The translations under genes were made by a program, and so were the position numbers. From Diabrotica undecimpunctata (taxonomy: Eukaryota > Arthropoda > Insecta > Coleoptera > Chrysomelidae), in assembly GCF_040954645.1 (NCBI RefSeq), contig NC_092809.1, forward strand, positions 129,135,914 to 129,199,913: a stretch of 64,000 bases of DNA, in the 5' to 3' direction. Every line of letters starts with the position of its first letter. Positions within the stretch are counted from its first letter, which is position 1. Of this stretch, positions 33,990 to 46,529 are shown one piece after another. The notes beneath the pieces were generated by a model. The model searched no databases, was not told the DNA's origin, and was given only the letters and a program-made list of their open reading frames with translations.

Positions 33990-35660
33990 CATTTATTAAA
34001 ATAGTCAAGGAAAAGCAAAGAAGCCCCAACTGCGTTAATCGCCATGTATCTTTCAACCGTGACTTTCAACCCTTACACCGACAACTCTTCTCATAACCCA
34101 CACTTCTCAAATTTACCCCATCTTCTTCATCTGTCCTTCCTCTATAAATGTCAACACCTTAATCCTTCTCAACAATTGTTGCTTTTTAAAACAACCATTC
34201 TCTCTACACTACTGTCACAACACTCCCTCCAAAAGAATTTTTCAGCCCCCTATTGTTAACATCATATCTTTTATACCTCACTATTTCATTATTTTACAAT
34301 CTTCACGTTTTCACCATATTCCTGTCCATTCTTTTTTCTTTTGCTAGTTCTCTGTCTTTTCATATATCTACCATCCACCCATTAGTTCTAAACTCAGTAA
34401 ACATTTAAACACAATCCAGCAATTCATCAGAATTCACTTTCTCCCACTTTACCTACACCTTTAATCAACCATTGCTCCCCCCTCTCTTAGTCAACAACTT
34501 AGTACACCATACTCACAAATTAAATTTCAGGCTTTTATGTATCGAATTTAATATAACCAAAATATATTTTGTTCAGGGTGCTAGATGCTTTAAGCATGAA
34601 GGACCTCTATCATCTCTAATTTTGTTGATTAACTCATTCATTTCCCTTTAACCCACTCTCCTTTATTCTTTAGTCATTCCATTTACTTTTATTCCTGCCA
34701 GGTCTCTGAGGATCTCAGTCTTTCCAAAAATTTTTAAATTTAATCACATATATTATAACTTTAATTCCTTCAGCCGGAAGATTTTCAATCACTTTTTCTC
34801 AATCTATTGGACTCACTTATATTAAAAATTTTTACGATACTAGCAGTATTAAACAATTTCATCTACATAAAAAGTCTTACATTAGCTACAAATATATACT
34901 ATTTATTTTTCCTTGTCCTAGATGTAAGCAACATAAAAGGACATTTCCATATATTTCAGCTAATTCTTCACAAATTACACCTTTTAGACCACACTCCATA
35001 CGATAAAGAGTAACATAAGCTGCCTAATGCATACGTCATCCTCTTAAACATGACCTTCAACAACACCAGTAATTTACATCTTTTATATCCAATATTAAAT
35101 AATTATAGAAAAAAAATTTTTAAATCCCAACACCTGGATTGCTGTTATCATTTTAACATCATCAAAGTTTTTTAATCTTTTGGCTGTAGTAATATAATGT
35201 TTAACTAACACTGTTTCATGGTTCATTGACATTTTGTTTTTGACACCGTTCATGGGTATTTCATCAATCAGTTGCCAACCGTAGTCCGTTTGAAGAGGTT
35301 TACTCTCCGGACACTGGAACTCACTTAAGCATGGGTGTATGTTACCTGAAGTAAAATCTAATTAAAATATTAAACATCATATAATATTATAAACATCATG
35401 TACAATCTTTGGTAACATTTTTCATTTTAAAGGGTTTTTACCCAAATATTTTGGTGGCTCAGGCATGTTAACCTGTAAGTATAACCATTTTATTGTTTTT
35501 AACCTTAGTCAAAATTTTAAACCACGTTTGCTGTAATTAAATGGTTTATACTTATTTTAGGTATTTTAACCTGATGATGGAACAGTTGTTCCGAAAACGT
35601 TCGTGCTTGTAATGTTGCCCTTTTAAGGGTTTTTATAAAATAAAATATACCCACATACAA
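33990..35660 (+). mobile_element. Non-autonomous repeat (family with hammerhead-like 3' motif), copy A
   Basis: Pyrimidine-rich, non-coding sequence. Its last about 225 bases (35425-35650) match, in reverse orientation, 57265-57440: AAAGGGTTTT(T/C)ACCCA at the start, AACCTTAGTCAA in the middle and CTGATGATGGAA plus TTCCGAAAACGTT at the end. A weaker resemblance continues left (GGACCTCTATC with a preceding TTAAGCAT, near 34590). The left boundary is uncertain. Nested within the Harbinger element. Confidence 0.55.
35565..35610 (+). ncRNA. Hammerhead-ribozyme-like core, copy A
   Basis: CTGATGA (35571-35577), one extra T, a 5-bp stem GGAAC/GTTCC with an AGTT loop, then GAAAA and CGTTC. This is the order CUGAUGA, stem II, GAAA, short stem III and cleavage site expected of a minimal hammerhead as found in Penelope-like elements and retrozymes. 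Two deviations from an active core: the extra U before stem II and the extra A. Stem I is weak. The second copy (57285-57345, minus) changes the stem to GGAAT/ATTCC, keeping pairing. Activity is not claimed. Confidence 0.35.
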
Positions 35661-35784
35661 AGACTAACCTCTTTTATTTATTAAATGTTCATAATTATAT
35701 TAGTCTTTTGTATTTCAAAATAATAATCTCAATAAATCACTGTATGATCCAGAACTGTCAATTTTGAAATATATTTCTGTCATG

Positions 35785-35856
35785 TCATCGGTAGTATAGT
35801 AGTCAGTATCCCCGCCTGTCACGCGGGAGACCGGGGTTCGATTCCCAGTCGGGGAG
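35785..35856 (+). tRNA. tRNA-Asp(GTC)-like gene, likely a pseudogene
   Basis: 72 bases with a perfect anticodon stem and loop (CCCGC CTGTCAC GCGGG, anticodon GTC), a B box GGTTCGATTCC, and an A box region GTAGTATAGTAGTCAGTATC. Compared with the usual insect tRNA-Asp it has a mismatch in the acceptor stem (A opposite G at position 3), a mismatch in the T stem (CGGGG against CCCAG) and a changed GG in the D loop. A T run follows at 35860, a possible Pol III stop. It lies inside the Harbinger element. Folding suggests decay, though transcription is possible. Confidence 0.8.
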
Positions 35857-36477
35857 GACTTTTTTATTAATACATATTATTACATTACTGTCATTTTTAA
35901 ATACTTATGGATACTGCATTTTAATTTGTATTGTATTATTATCTGGAATTATGTTGCACTGTATTGTAGTGTATTTTTTTTATTTATATTATTGTCATTT
36001 TTAAATACTTATGAATATTGCAGTTTAATTTGTATTGTATTATTATATTAATAACAAAATAAACAATGAATTTTACTGCAGACTATGTGTAAAAAAATTT
36101 TTGCATTCAACTCCTTTCATACATATATGAAAATAAAAATATACATTTTCATCAAAATATTGATTCAATCCTTCATTGTTAGTAAGTTGTTATTAATTCT
36201 GTTTCTCTTTCTGCTGTCTTACCTATAGAATTACATATGTAATGATTGTGCAGATTGACTCCCAAATAAATTTGTAACGGCGAATGCGTGTATAGAAGTG
36301 TACTTCCACTGGCAGTCCCACTGGACTGTCACACCCGTTTTTTTTTATTATGGATGAAACAGGGCTGCTTTCTTTTATTTTTTCAACCATAACGATACTA
36401 TGACTGATGAAAAAGGGGATGAGGAGGGAAAAGACAAGATGGTCAGGAGAGTGGGCTTCTAAAAAGAAGCCAGTATT

Positions 36478-36843
36478 CCCACGTCTCGTTACTAAAAGAA
36501 CTGAGAGGCGAACCAGATGACTGGCGCAATTATTTGCGAATGGACACCTCAGCCTATTGTCAATTGCTAGAGTTGGTAACACCATACATATTGAAATAAG
36601 ACACCTCATAAGAAAAGCCATTACACCCCATGAAAGACTCACAGCAACTCTCAGATATCTTACAACAGGACGCAGCGTCAAGGACTTAAAGTTCACAACC
36701 ATAATATCCAAACCAGCGTTAAGCCAAATAATTCCTGAAACCTGTAATGCAATCTACTTGGTTTTAAAACAGAACTACTTAAAAACTTTTGTACAATTCA
36801 ATAAATTCCCCGAGAAAATCGTGGATGCATTGCCGCAAATCTG
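36478..36843 (+). pseudogene. PIF/Harbinger transposase, N-terminal part, frameshifted
   Basis: HVSLLKELRGEPDDWRNYLR, MDTSAYCQLLELVTPYI in one phase, then from about 36585 in another phase IEIRHLIRKAITPHERLTAT, LRYLTTGRSVKDLKFTTIIS and IIPETCNAIYLVLKQNY. This is the conserved N-terminal region of Harbinger nucleases (LLxLVxPxIxxxDTxxRxAIxPxERLxxTLRYLATG). The catalytic DDE region is absent: the stop at 36841-36843 is followed within 120 bases by the right terminus. Confidence 0.88.
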
Positions 36844-37021
36844 ACATTATTAGGTTTTTTTAAGAAAAATGAAGCGAACTGCAGTGGAACTAGTCGTCAA
36901 ATAAGTCAAGATCGGACGACTTGTCTGTAATACGTTTTGCTGTTTACATGCCACGTTTTATTGTATAGGATTTGTCCTATCCAACAAAACGTACAATAAG
37001 ACGTAGCGTGAAAACCGGCCT

Positions 37022-37636
37022 TTACGTAATGAGACATGCATCGAAAATAATGGTGAACATATCGACCCCTTACTTGGATACTAAGTGTTAATGTTATTAA
37101 TTATAATTATTCATTAAGTCATTATTCATTCGATTGCGGTAAAAAAATTACTGGCGCAGTCGACTACTACGGTAATATTTTTCGTAATTCGATAAAGAAG
37201 ATAAATTTTGAAGTTATAAACAAGTAACTTCTTTTATTAAAATGGCGTGTCTCTTTAATATAAATTTTCCATAAATAGCGCTAACGTTACGCACAAGAAA
37301 TTAAAAGCATGTATATATTACAAATGTGACTATTTGGCGCCTAATAAAAACTACATCAAAGAATGCACAGTATGATTTGTCATACTGAAAAGCCGCCAAC
37401 TCTATTCATATTGCATAACAATACTTTTGTTTAAATAAAGCAATATATAGGAGTTTTATAAATCAATATAAAAACACAAGTAATCACCTTAACGGCCAGA
37501 TATCAATAATTCATCATTGTTAAATATTTTTACTTTTTTTATCGTTCCCGTAATAAAATTGCAATACATGTATATTTTATGTTTTCGTATGAATATTTTT
37601 GTTCCTACATTGGTTTTTATTGATGTTTTATTTTTC
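37022..37636. other. Non-coding stretch, nothing recognised
   Basis: AT-rich sequence between the Harbinger right end and the next element; no motif seen. Confidence 0.4.
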
Positions 37637-40095
37637 AGGTCACCGAAATCAGCAATCAACAAGCAGTTATTTAATCGAGAATGATCCTTCAACATCATCA
37701 GGCCTTCATGGGAAAACGTTTATTCCATCAGATTTGGATTTTTCAAGTGATGATTCCATACAAGATCCACATTATCAAGCTCCAGAAATAAAATCAGTAC
37801 AGTCAAGTTCAAGTGATGAAACGACTTCACGAACCTCTCCGACAGTGTTAACAAAAAAGAGTCTTTGTTCCATTAAACACGAGAAAAAAACGAAAAGATA
37901 TCTGGTCATATAAAACTTTTAAAGGAAAAGTTATAATTGATAGATCCATGAAAGAACTGCTGGCATGTCGCATGAAATGCAAGGAGCGTATACCTTTGAC
38001 TAAGAGAGAAGCGATATTCAATTAATATTGGCTAATAGATACATAAAGTACATTCATTTAGCAAATTCCCATCAGTAAATATGAGCACGTGTTGATATTC
38101 GCCGTCTCATTCGTCAAGAGGCTATTAAATATAATTTATTACCTTAAGCCAGACAGATTCTCATGTTACAGATCCAAACTTGATTGTTGATTTTTAGGTT
38201 AATATATTGTGTTATATTTATGTTATTAGTTATTGTTAAGTTATTTACTGGTCGTGTTATTTTTTAGAGTTTAGTTTAATTGTGATATAATGATTAAATT
38301 TCAAGAAATTCTTACACTAATAGTTTTAAAAGTAAATATTTTTAAAAATCATATGATACAGATCAGTACGACCCTGTTTGGCTTTCACGTGCTTCTATTG
38401 ACAATTGGGAATTTGTAAAATGAATAGGGTTTACCCAAAAAGGGCTGCTTACATGTCATCATTAATAGAGATTGAAGACAGAGCTACCCAAAGACAACGC
38501 ACAATCGATCCTGAAAAACAGAAATTTCGTATGAAGACGTATAAATATTTTGTTGTAATAGATGGACTGCGTCAAGCTATTTGTAAGGGATGTTTACTAA
38601 AACCCTTTTGACGAAAGTGATAATTTTATAAAAACCGTGGCAATGAAAAAACGGTCTTCAGTAGGTGGTACAAATATTAATGATATGAGATATGAGGAAA
38701 TAAAAAACCAAAACCATATTTTGTCTTTTCCGTCGTATAAAAGTCACTACATCAGAAAGAGTACATCAAATATGCATTTGCCTTCCCACCTAACAATCAC
38801 CAAAATGTATCAACTATTTTGTGACACGTATATCAAACTCCCTTCAATAAAAATTTACAGCCAAGAATTTAACAAATTAGGTTTATGTTTCAAAAAACCT
38901 CGTGTTGATACATGCTATACTTGTGATAAGTTTAAAATGCAAATTCAACTTTGTCAAGATGAGCAAACCAAAACTGAAATAACTTCGCAACATGAGAATC
39001 AGAGATCAAACTTACGAATCGAAAAAAAAATGACACAGATGTATCAAAATGATAGTTCCGTAAAAGTGAATACATTTGATTTACGACAGTGTTTACCGAC
39101 TCCATTATTGACTTCTTCTGTAGCTTTTTATAAACGTCAGTTTTGGATGTTCAATTTGACCATACATGACAATAAGACCGGAAGAGCAGTATGTTATGTG
39201 TGGTATGAAACTATTGCTACTCGAGGAGCGAATCAGATTGCATCTTGTCTCTTTAAACATCTTCAAACAAACCTACCTAATAGATTAATATTTTACTCTG
39301 ATACCTGTGGAGGTCAGGATAGAAATTCTCACGTCAGTTCTGTATTTACGTGAGCTGTACATAAGTTACAGTTAGAGAGAATCGACCATAAACTTATGGT
39401 TACCGGACATAGCCATTTAGAAGTTGATACAGATCATGGGATAATACAAAAGAAGAAAAAGAAAACAGAAATCCAAATATATAATAATAATATATATGTT
39501 TGGGAAAGTATGTACTATTTCTTTTCATATTTTTACATTTAATATTTTTCTTTTAGTGTACTATAATGTGATCTAATTCAATGCTGTATTCTAACGACTT
39601 TGTTAAAATATATTGCTTCCTGCTTTTCGTAAAATTGTTAAACTGGCTATCTCATTTATTATGTTTTAAGTACGGAGAATTTGACTTCTTTTGTTATTTT
39701 TGTGTCGCCAATACACACACGAGTACAGTATCGTATTACGGTGACAATTATCTTAAATTATCGCCACTCAAAATCGCAATGCAATAGAGTGATTTATGGG
39801 TATACCCTCTTGCTACCGACCACCTCCACGGAATTTGGAATAGTTTCTTACAAAGACACCTTGCAAATCAGAATTTCACAAAATAAATTTGAGACGAAGG
39901 GCATCCTTTATACCTAATAACATCCCAGTTATATCACTATTACCTTTACCTATATCAAAAGAAAAAAAAAAGAAAACTTAATTTCTCTACTAACATTGAT
40001 ACCACATGTTTTCCATAAATTTTTATATAGATTTGCCTAGCAAGGAAAATGTCGCTAATATGGATCCTGATATTTTAGATGATGAGGATGAATAA
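37637..40095 (+). pseudogene. Broken copy of an insect transposon-type protein with CGGQ motif
   Basis: Pieces in one orientation follow the order of a large insect protein family usually seen in multicopy, transposon-like loci. A possible 5' exon sits behind an acceptor TTTTTCAG at 37637 (serine-rich, SSSSDETTSRTSPTVLTKKS). Then come ELLACRMKCKERIPLT, RVYPKRAAYMSSLIEIEDRA, YFVVIDGLRQAICKGCLLKP and, after a one-base insertion in a T run at about 38608, FDESDNFIKTVAMKKRSS. ILSFPSYKSHYIR, ITKMYQLFCDTYIK, VDTCYTCDKFKMQIQLC (paired Cys), TIHDNKTGRAVCYVWYETIA and IFYSDTCGGQDRN (acidic, likely catalytic) follow, then HKLMVTGHSHLEVDTDHGII near 39400. A tail DLPSKENVANMDPDILDDED follows another acceptor near 40030. 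The superfamily is not named here because I cannot search. Several stops make it non-functional. Confidence 0.65.
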
Positions 40096-40273
40096 TATTA
40101 AGAAAATATTGTGATGTAACAAAGTAAAATACCTAGTTGTGCTGTTAAACATATGCCAACGTTCTTTTTAACATAACTCAGGAAAAACAATTTTCCATAC
40201 TTTTTTAGAGTCATACTTAGCTACTAGTAAATATGTTGTAGACACTCTCATAAAATGCAATAAACGTTTTTAA

Positions 40274-43043
40274 CCCGTAACTGGTGATGCGGGGTCATAC
40301 GAGCCCCAACAGATTTTTAAAGTGACATACGTCCTAGCTTATTTAGCGCGACTACTTGACCGCATCAGTACCTTTCCGTCAGTGTGTTGTGTGATATCGA
40401 GCGGGATAGTCGTGAGCAAATAGGTAAATATTTACAAATTATACGGAAATAACTGCGCCGTGGGGACACTGTGACCCCACCTCACCGGTTACGTTTTTTT
40501 TAATAATTAGTTTTTTTTATTTTCAGTTGAAAATGAACCTGTCACGATATAATAAAATGGATTCCGATGATCCTAGGTTTGAACAATGGGCTCAAAGTAT
40601 TCTAGACGCGGATGAGACTGATTTCAGCGGTAACGATGACTCAGACAATGATCCCGACTATGTCAGCGAACACGAAACTGATTCAGAAATTGAATGGGAA
40701 ACCGTGGAACCTCTATTGGATGTTGAAGGTAATATCCCGCAAAATGCCGTACCTTCGAAGGTTAATTCGGACTCGGATCCATATGAGCAGCAACAAACTC
40801 CAGGCCCTTCGAGAATATACTATGGCAAAAATCGATACAAGTGGACTGCAGAAGCTCCCTCCACCTTCAAATGTAAGAACAAGAAGTTTCAACATTATCT
40901 CTCATCTTCCTGGGGTTATTGGGTCAGCCAAGTCTCTTGGGAAATTGTGTCTACAGAAAAGTGCTTGGGAATGTATAATAACAAACGATATTTTAGAAGA
41001 GATTGTTCTTAGAACAAATGAAAAACTTGCCAGGATTAGAACGAAATATACCGATAGTAATAGAACGGATCTAAAAGATTTAGACATTATTGAACTGAGA
41101 GCGTTTATCGGTTTGTTATTTTACTCAGCCATATTTAAATTCAATACGGAAGATTTGAGTTCGATATTCGCCACCGATGGTACTGGTAGAGAAATTTTTA
41201 GATGCACCATGTCAGTAAAACGGTTCTTAGTACTTTTTACAGCGCTTAGGTTTGATGACGAAACTACGAGGGAAGAACGTAAAAAACCGAAAAACTTGCC
41301 CTCATTTCATCAATTTTTAATAAGTTTGTAGAAAACAGCAAAAAACATTATTGCATAGGGCAGTATGCTTGTATTGATGAAATGCTCATTTCGGAGATGT
41401 TTATTTCGCATGTACATGCCTCAAAAACCCTGAAAGTATGGCTTAAAGATAATAGCACTAACTGACGCCCGAACCCATTACTTTTTGGATGGGTATGGGT
41501 ATGTATATACAGGTGCTGGAAGTGATGGCCAAACATTGTCAGAAGAGGAAAGAAAATTAACAAACCAACGCAATCAGTTCTTCGTCTAGTAAAATGTATT
41601 GAGGGTTCTAACCGTAACGTAACAGCAGACAACTGGTTTACATCCTTAGAAGTGATAACTGAGTTGAGGAACCGAGTCCTAACTTACGTGGATACTGTTA
41701 AAAAAAATAAAAGGGAGATACCTATTTCTTTTTTGTCAACTAAAACGAGGCTCTATTTGGATTTGGCGATAGAGTTACATTAGTTTCATATGTACCTAAA
41801 CCACGAAAAGCGGTACTTTTGATGTCTTCAATGCACTACAGTAATGCAGTAAACGATAAAACAAACAAACCCGAAATTATCGAGTTTTATAATCAAACAA
41901 AAGGAGGCGTCGATGCATTAGATGAAAAATGTACAGTGTATTCTACACACCGTAGAAGTCGAAGATAGCCTCTTACTTGTTTTTATACAAATTTGGATAT
42001 TTCTTCCATCAATGCGTTTATAATATACTTATTCCTACCTGGTGTGGGGTATTAACAAACAAATGTACTATTACGAATTAATAGTACTTAAATTAACAGA
42101 ACTATTTCTTCGATAACTCTGGCGAGATGTAATGAACTTTTAACTCATAGGTGCCAATAATTATTAAAATTTAAATGGTTGCAATAAACAATCAAAGACA
42201 ATTTATAGGTTTAGGTAAAACTAGGTAAAACTTACCGCTGGGTCTAATTACCAGGGTTTGCACTACGAAACAACGAACAAAACCAATTCAATATGCGTGC
42301 ATGGGTTCACTGCCGGGTTACGTCTTTTCTTTTCAACGACTGGTGCTCTTCTCTTTAGCGAAATGCATTTCCGAGCCTCAGCGGTACTATTAAGGGATCG
42401 GAAGAATACAGGGGAGGAAAAATGTATTGATTAATTTATACAACCATATTTGAATTTAAACACCTGGAAACGTCGAGGTATGAATTCATCAGATCTCTGG
42501 CTCGGCAGCTTGTGCAGGATCATATGAAAATTTTAGAAAAAAGAGTAAGGTGCTCAAAATGTCCACGATCATTGGATAGAAAAACGAAGATAGTTTGCGT
42601 TAGTTGCAAAACACCAATATGCCACATGTGTGAGACACACATTTGCAAAGATTGCCTATAAGAATGGATTGTAGTTTTTATGATGTTTTTTGTTTTTGGT
42701 TATTTTTTTTGTGTTGGTAGGTTAGATTGAATGTTTAAGTTTGTTCTAAGAAAAAATTTTTTTTTTGTTCCTCATTTTTTTGTTACAGGATAATGTTTAG
42801 TCTAGTTACAAAATAACTCAGTTTTTGAGGCTATTTCTTAGTTTAATTTTTTATGCGTGATAAGTATGTATTTCAAATATTTGTTAAATTTATGTTATAA
42901 CAAAATAAACGTCTTTAAGTTATTGAAGTCATTTTTTTTTAATATAAACAAATATCAGTGTCTAATTTTGCAAAACAAATTGGGGTCAGTGTGACCTTAA
43001 CTCACCATACAAGTAACAAAAAATGGACCTCACCAGTTACGGG
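40274..43043 (+). mobile_element. piggyBac element with perfect 14-bp TIRs and TTAA on both sides
   Basis: CCCGTAACTGGTGA at 40274 and its exact complement ending at 43043, with TTAA at 40270-40273 and 43044-43047, the target of piggyBac. Subterminal copies of the same word occur inside (CTCACCGGTTACG near 40480 and a CTCACCATACAAGTAAC variant near 43000). 2770 bp with a decayed transposase on the plus strand. Intact ends beside a broken gene suggest it could still be moved by another copy. Confidence 0.95.
40533..42661 (+). pseudogene. piggyBac transposase, several frameshifts
   Basis: The acidic N-terminus (DSDDPRFEQWAQSILDADET, DSDNDPDYVSEHETDSEIEW) and YYGKNRYKWTAEAP are followed by a frameshift at about 40870. 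Then VRTRSFNIISHLPG, IELRAFIGLLFYSAIFKFNT and FATDGTGREIFRCTMS. A further shift leads to YCIGQYACIDEMLIS (catalytic Asp region). Next come a deletion, TADNWFTSLEVITELRNRVL (second catalytic Asp), NKREIPISFLSTKTR and FYNQTKGGVDALDEKCTVYS (third Asp region). The C-terminal Cys-rich finger RCSKCPRSLDRKTKIVCVSC, TPICHMCETHICKDCL ends at TAA 42659-42661. At least five disruptions. Confidence 0.92.
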
Positions 43044-43047
43044 TTAA

Positions 43048-44234
43048 GAAATATTGAATTATATTTTTATATAGTTTTATTCAATTTCTGAAAATCTACA
43101 GTTTTCGACTTATAGGTCTCAGAAAGAAAAAAGCAAAAAGTACTTCCCTAGAAAAAAAGAAATATCCACGTGTATTCAGTCTTGTAACTTGTATGAATAG
43201 TTTATGATATTGTATTTCTATATAATGCGATTTTCGGCCTTAAGTACAACCATTTAGAAATTTATTACTTCTGTGTATCGAGTTTTCCAATATTGAAATT
43301 AATATTAATATTTCCCGGTAGGCAAGATCGATACTCGTTAGGTTAAACACCCTTAGAAAAAATCCCGTTAACGACAAAATCAATAGATATGATCTCTTAA
43401 AGGTAATCTCATTGTTTATCACCGATAAGTTACGAGTTGAAAGACCTAATCAATACAAATTAAAGTATTTTTAAGGTTTATTAATTTTACTGCTATTAAT
43501 AATTCATGTTACTTCAATAAAATATATTTTCAAGGAGACATGACATTGTGCCAAGAGTTTATTCAGTTTAAAATTAATCAAGGAAATTTGGACAAGGAAA
43601 CAATGCCTCCCACTCATCGACTGAAGGTTTATTGCTCGGTATATACGATAAGGGAGGCATATATGTACGACAAATAGGTTTTACATAAACCGCAGTTCTG
43701 ATATTTTTTTAACACCATTTTATTATAAAACTATAAAAATAATTCTATTGTATTACAAAAATAAAATACCTTTTACCCTATGACGGCCGATATGCAATTA
43801 AGATATGATCAGTGGGCCTCAAACAGTGGGGCGTTAATATTTAATTCCGATCGCTTGAACAGTAAAAATATTTAATTTTCTGTATTTTATGTTCAGTAAT
43901 AATATTGGATTTTACTGTATCAAAGGCAAATAAAATGAATATAATATGTATATACAGGGCGTGTTAAAAGAAGTGGACGGAATATTTCGAATACTCGAAA
44001 TTATTTGTCGACATCAAATGTTCATCAATGTCTCTATAAGCCTCTATTTTGCATAGAGTGAAAATTATACGAATGGTTTTGCATGCAGTAAAATTGGAAA
44101 ATACTTGCCAAGTTGCTGGTATGCCAAAATTTGAATAAAATACATCCAAGACTTTACTTTCTGCAGACACTGTATTAAGTATAGCCTTGAAACAAATTGG
44201 CACTAAATGTATGTGCAGCTTTAACAGGCCTTTT
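43048..44234. other. Non-coding stretch, nothing recognised
   Basis: AT-rich; the last 270 bases (from about 43960) may be the 3' tail of the LINE to the right, as a minus frame there runs on from it. Confidence 0.4.
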
Positions 44235-46340
44235 AGGCCCATTGCTGAATGGGCTATGAATGATGATAATTTCCATCGTTTTCTGTTCTTAGCTATCAGC
44301 TTCTAATCTCTGATTCCCATCTCTCTGACATCTTCCATCACTACATCTCTCCATTTCTTTCTTGGTCTTCCTCTCTTTTTTTGCCCTCAGGTACTCTCCA
44401 AGCAATATTCTTGACCTGTCTATTAGTTACATTCTTTCTAGATCTCCGAGCCATTCTAGTCTACGTTTTTTCACCACTTTTGTTATTGTATGATTAGCAT
44501 ACAAATGGTACACTTCTGCATTGGTTCGTCTTCTCCATTCTCCCTCTACTACTTTTCCACCAAACATTCTGCGAAGTATCTTTCTTTCCCATGCTTCCAA
44601 TGTGTTCCGTATGGTTTTGTTCATAGTCCATATCTCGGCAGCGTATAGCATTGTGGGTCTAATTATAGTTTTGTATACTCTTATTTTTGTATTACGAGAT
44701 ATATCTTTGGCCTTAATTATTTTGCTCATGGCTCCAGCACACCTGTTGCTCTTGGTCAGTCTCAGGTTGATTTCAGTTTCTTCCTTACATGTCTGATCAA
44801 TAAGAGTACCTAAGTAGTACATATATTCATCCACCTTCTCGAATTCTACAACTGATCCATCCTCCACCTCCAATTTAAAGGATCCCTTGCTGTTTATTCC
44901 TTTTTTGCACGAGATCTCCATGTACTTTGATTTATTAATATTAACTTTCAGTCCCATTTTAGAGCTTTCCCGAATCAGTCTTTTTGCTATATTTGATAGT
45001 TATTTTCCATTTCTTGCAATGAGAACCACCTCATCAGCGTATGCTAAGCATTGGTGCTCCTTATATAAAAAAGTTGCGGACCTATTTATCCCACTAACCC
45101 TTACAATTTTTTCTAGAACTATATTGAATAGCAATGTAGACAACGGGTCTCATTGGCGAACACCTTTTTTTACTTCGAATTCTTCTGAGACTGTACCGTT
45201 GCATCTCACAGCACAAACGGTGTATCTAATTGTCATTTTTACCAATCTTATTATTTTTTTCTGGCACTTGGAATTCTTTTAGCGTTTCTATTAATTTGTT
45301 TCTGTCTATTGTATCGTAGGCGGCTTTGTAATCAATGAAAAGTACTTATGCTGAAATGTTGTATTCATAGCAATTGATCAGGATTTGTTTTAGCATAAAA
45401 ATTTGATCGGTTGTTGATCTTCCTTTCCGAAATCCTTCCTGGTATTCTCCTAGATTCTTCTCTATATATATATTTCTAATCATTTTTTAATTAGTACTGC
45501 GAGTACTTTATATATTACCTCTAATAAGGATATTCCTCTATAGTTTGCGCATTCAGTTCTATCTCCCTTTTTGTGTATAGGAATTATAATCTACTTATTC
45601 CATTCTTGAGGCATTTCTTCGGCATCCCATACTTCTAGTATTAGCTCACCAAGTTGGTTTATTAAGACCTCTCCTCCATATTTTATGTTCTCTGCCACAA
45701 TGCCGCTCTCCCCGGGGCTTTTTTGATTTTTCATATCTTTTATTATTTCTTCAATTTCTTCTCTTGTGAGCTTTGGTATTTCTTCTATTACTATTTGAGG
45801 TTTAGGAACATTATAATTTTCTTCAGTAGTCACTCCGTCATTTAGCATCTCTTCGAAATATTCTTTCCACCTTTCACATATTTGGTCTTCGTCCACTGTC
45901 AGGTTTCCTTGCTTATCTTTTACATTCATCGTTCTTCCCTGGTACCCAGTTTTAATGTATTTTACCTCTTTGTAAAGATTTTTTATTTCATTTTTCTTGT
46001 AATTTTCTTCAATACTTTATATGTTATCATCCATATACTTTCGTTTCCGCTCCCTTAGGATTCTCTTTACTTTTTTTCGTTGTTCGGCATACCTTTCTAG
46101 GTCGTCTTGTTTTTGTGATCGTAAACTTTTTAATCTCAAATCTGATCTTTTTTTAACTCTGTTCTACATTCGTCATCGAACCAGTGGTTTTTCCTAAATC
46201 TTTTTGTTCTTGGTATGTGCTTCGACGTTGCTTCCTTTATAGTGTTTGTCATGTTCAAGAACTTTTGTTGTATGTTACTCACAGTAGTACTATCTTGTTT
46301 GGCGTAGGTTTCTTGTATATCCTTTTGATAATCCTGCTAT
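44235..46340 (-). mobile_element. LINE, linker through reverse transcriptase C-terminus, degraded
   Basis: Reading leftwards on the minus strand: IPRTKRFRKNHWFDDECRTE near 46190, ERKRKYMDDNI, then an open piece 45591-45929 (GNLTVDEDQICERWKEYFEE, then IKDMKNQKSPGESGIVAENI). Next come HKKGDRTECANYRGISLL, YQEGFRKGRSTTDQIFMLKQ and VLFIDYKAAYDTIDRNKLIE (first catalytic block). The second block is damaged: no clean YADD can be read around 45050. An open piece 44427-44957 (VNINKSKYMEISCKKGINSK, YLGTLIDQTCKEETEINLRL, ERKILRRMFGGKVVEGEWRR) is followed by KKRGRPRKKWRDVVMEDVRE and FIAHSAMGLKG. This clade differs from the RTE-like copies (QEGFRKGRSTTDQI). The clade name is left open. At least six stops or shifts. 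Confidence 0.85.
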
Positions 46341-46529
46341 ATTTACTATAATATAAATACCAAATAAAAAAGAAATAACAAATATTTAAAAATATAAGTA
46401 TTTTTGAAGTAATTGTGCAAGTACTGACTGATAGATTGCTTGTTAAGAGGTAACATCACAAAGGACAACATCGACGATGGAGAGCTTAGCAGAGGAATCA
46501 TCCTAGACTTCAATGAACAGGCTATGTAT
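46341..46529. other. Short non-coding spacer
   Basis: AT-rich spacer between two LINE pieces; nothing recognised. Confidence 0.35.

Larger units (their letters stand above)
33566..37021 (+). mobile_element. PIF/Harbinger element with both termini and TTA target duplication
   Basis: The left end AGGCCCGTTTTCACACTACG and the right end on the other strand AGGCCGGTTTTCACGCTACG continue together through TCTTATTGTACGTTTTGT. The terminal repeat is thus about 38 bp with two mismatches. The trinucleotide TTA lies on both sides (33563-33565 and 37022-37024), as expected for Harbinger. At 3456 bp it holds a partial transposase (36478-36843), a tRNA-Asp-like sequence and a non-autonomous repeat with a hammerhead-like core. 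The interior has been both deleted and invaded. Non-autonomous now. Confidence 0.92.
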
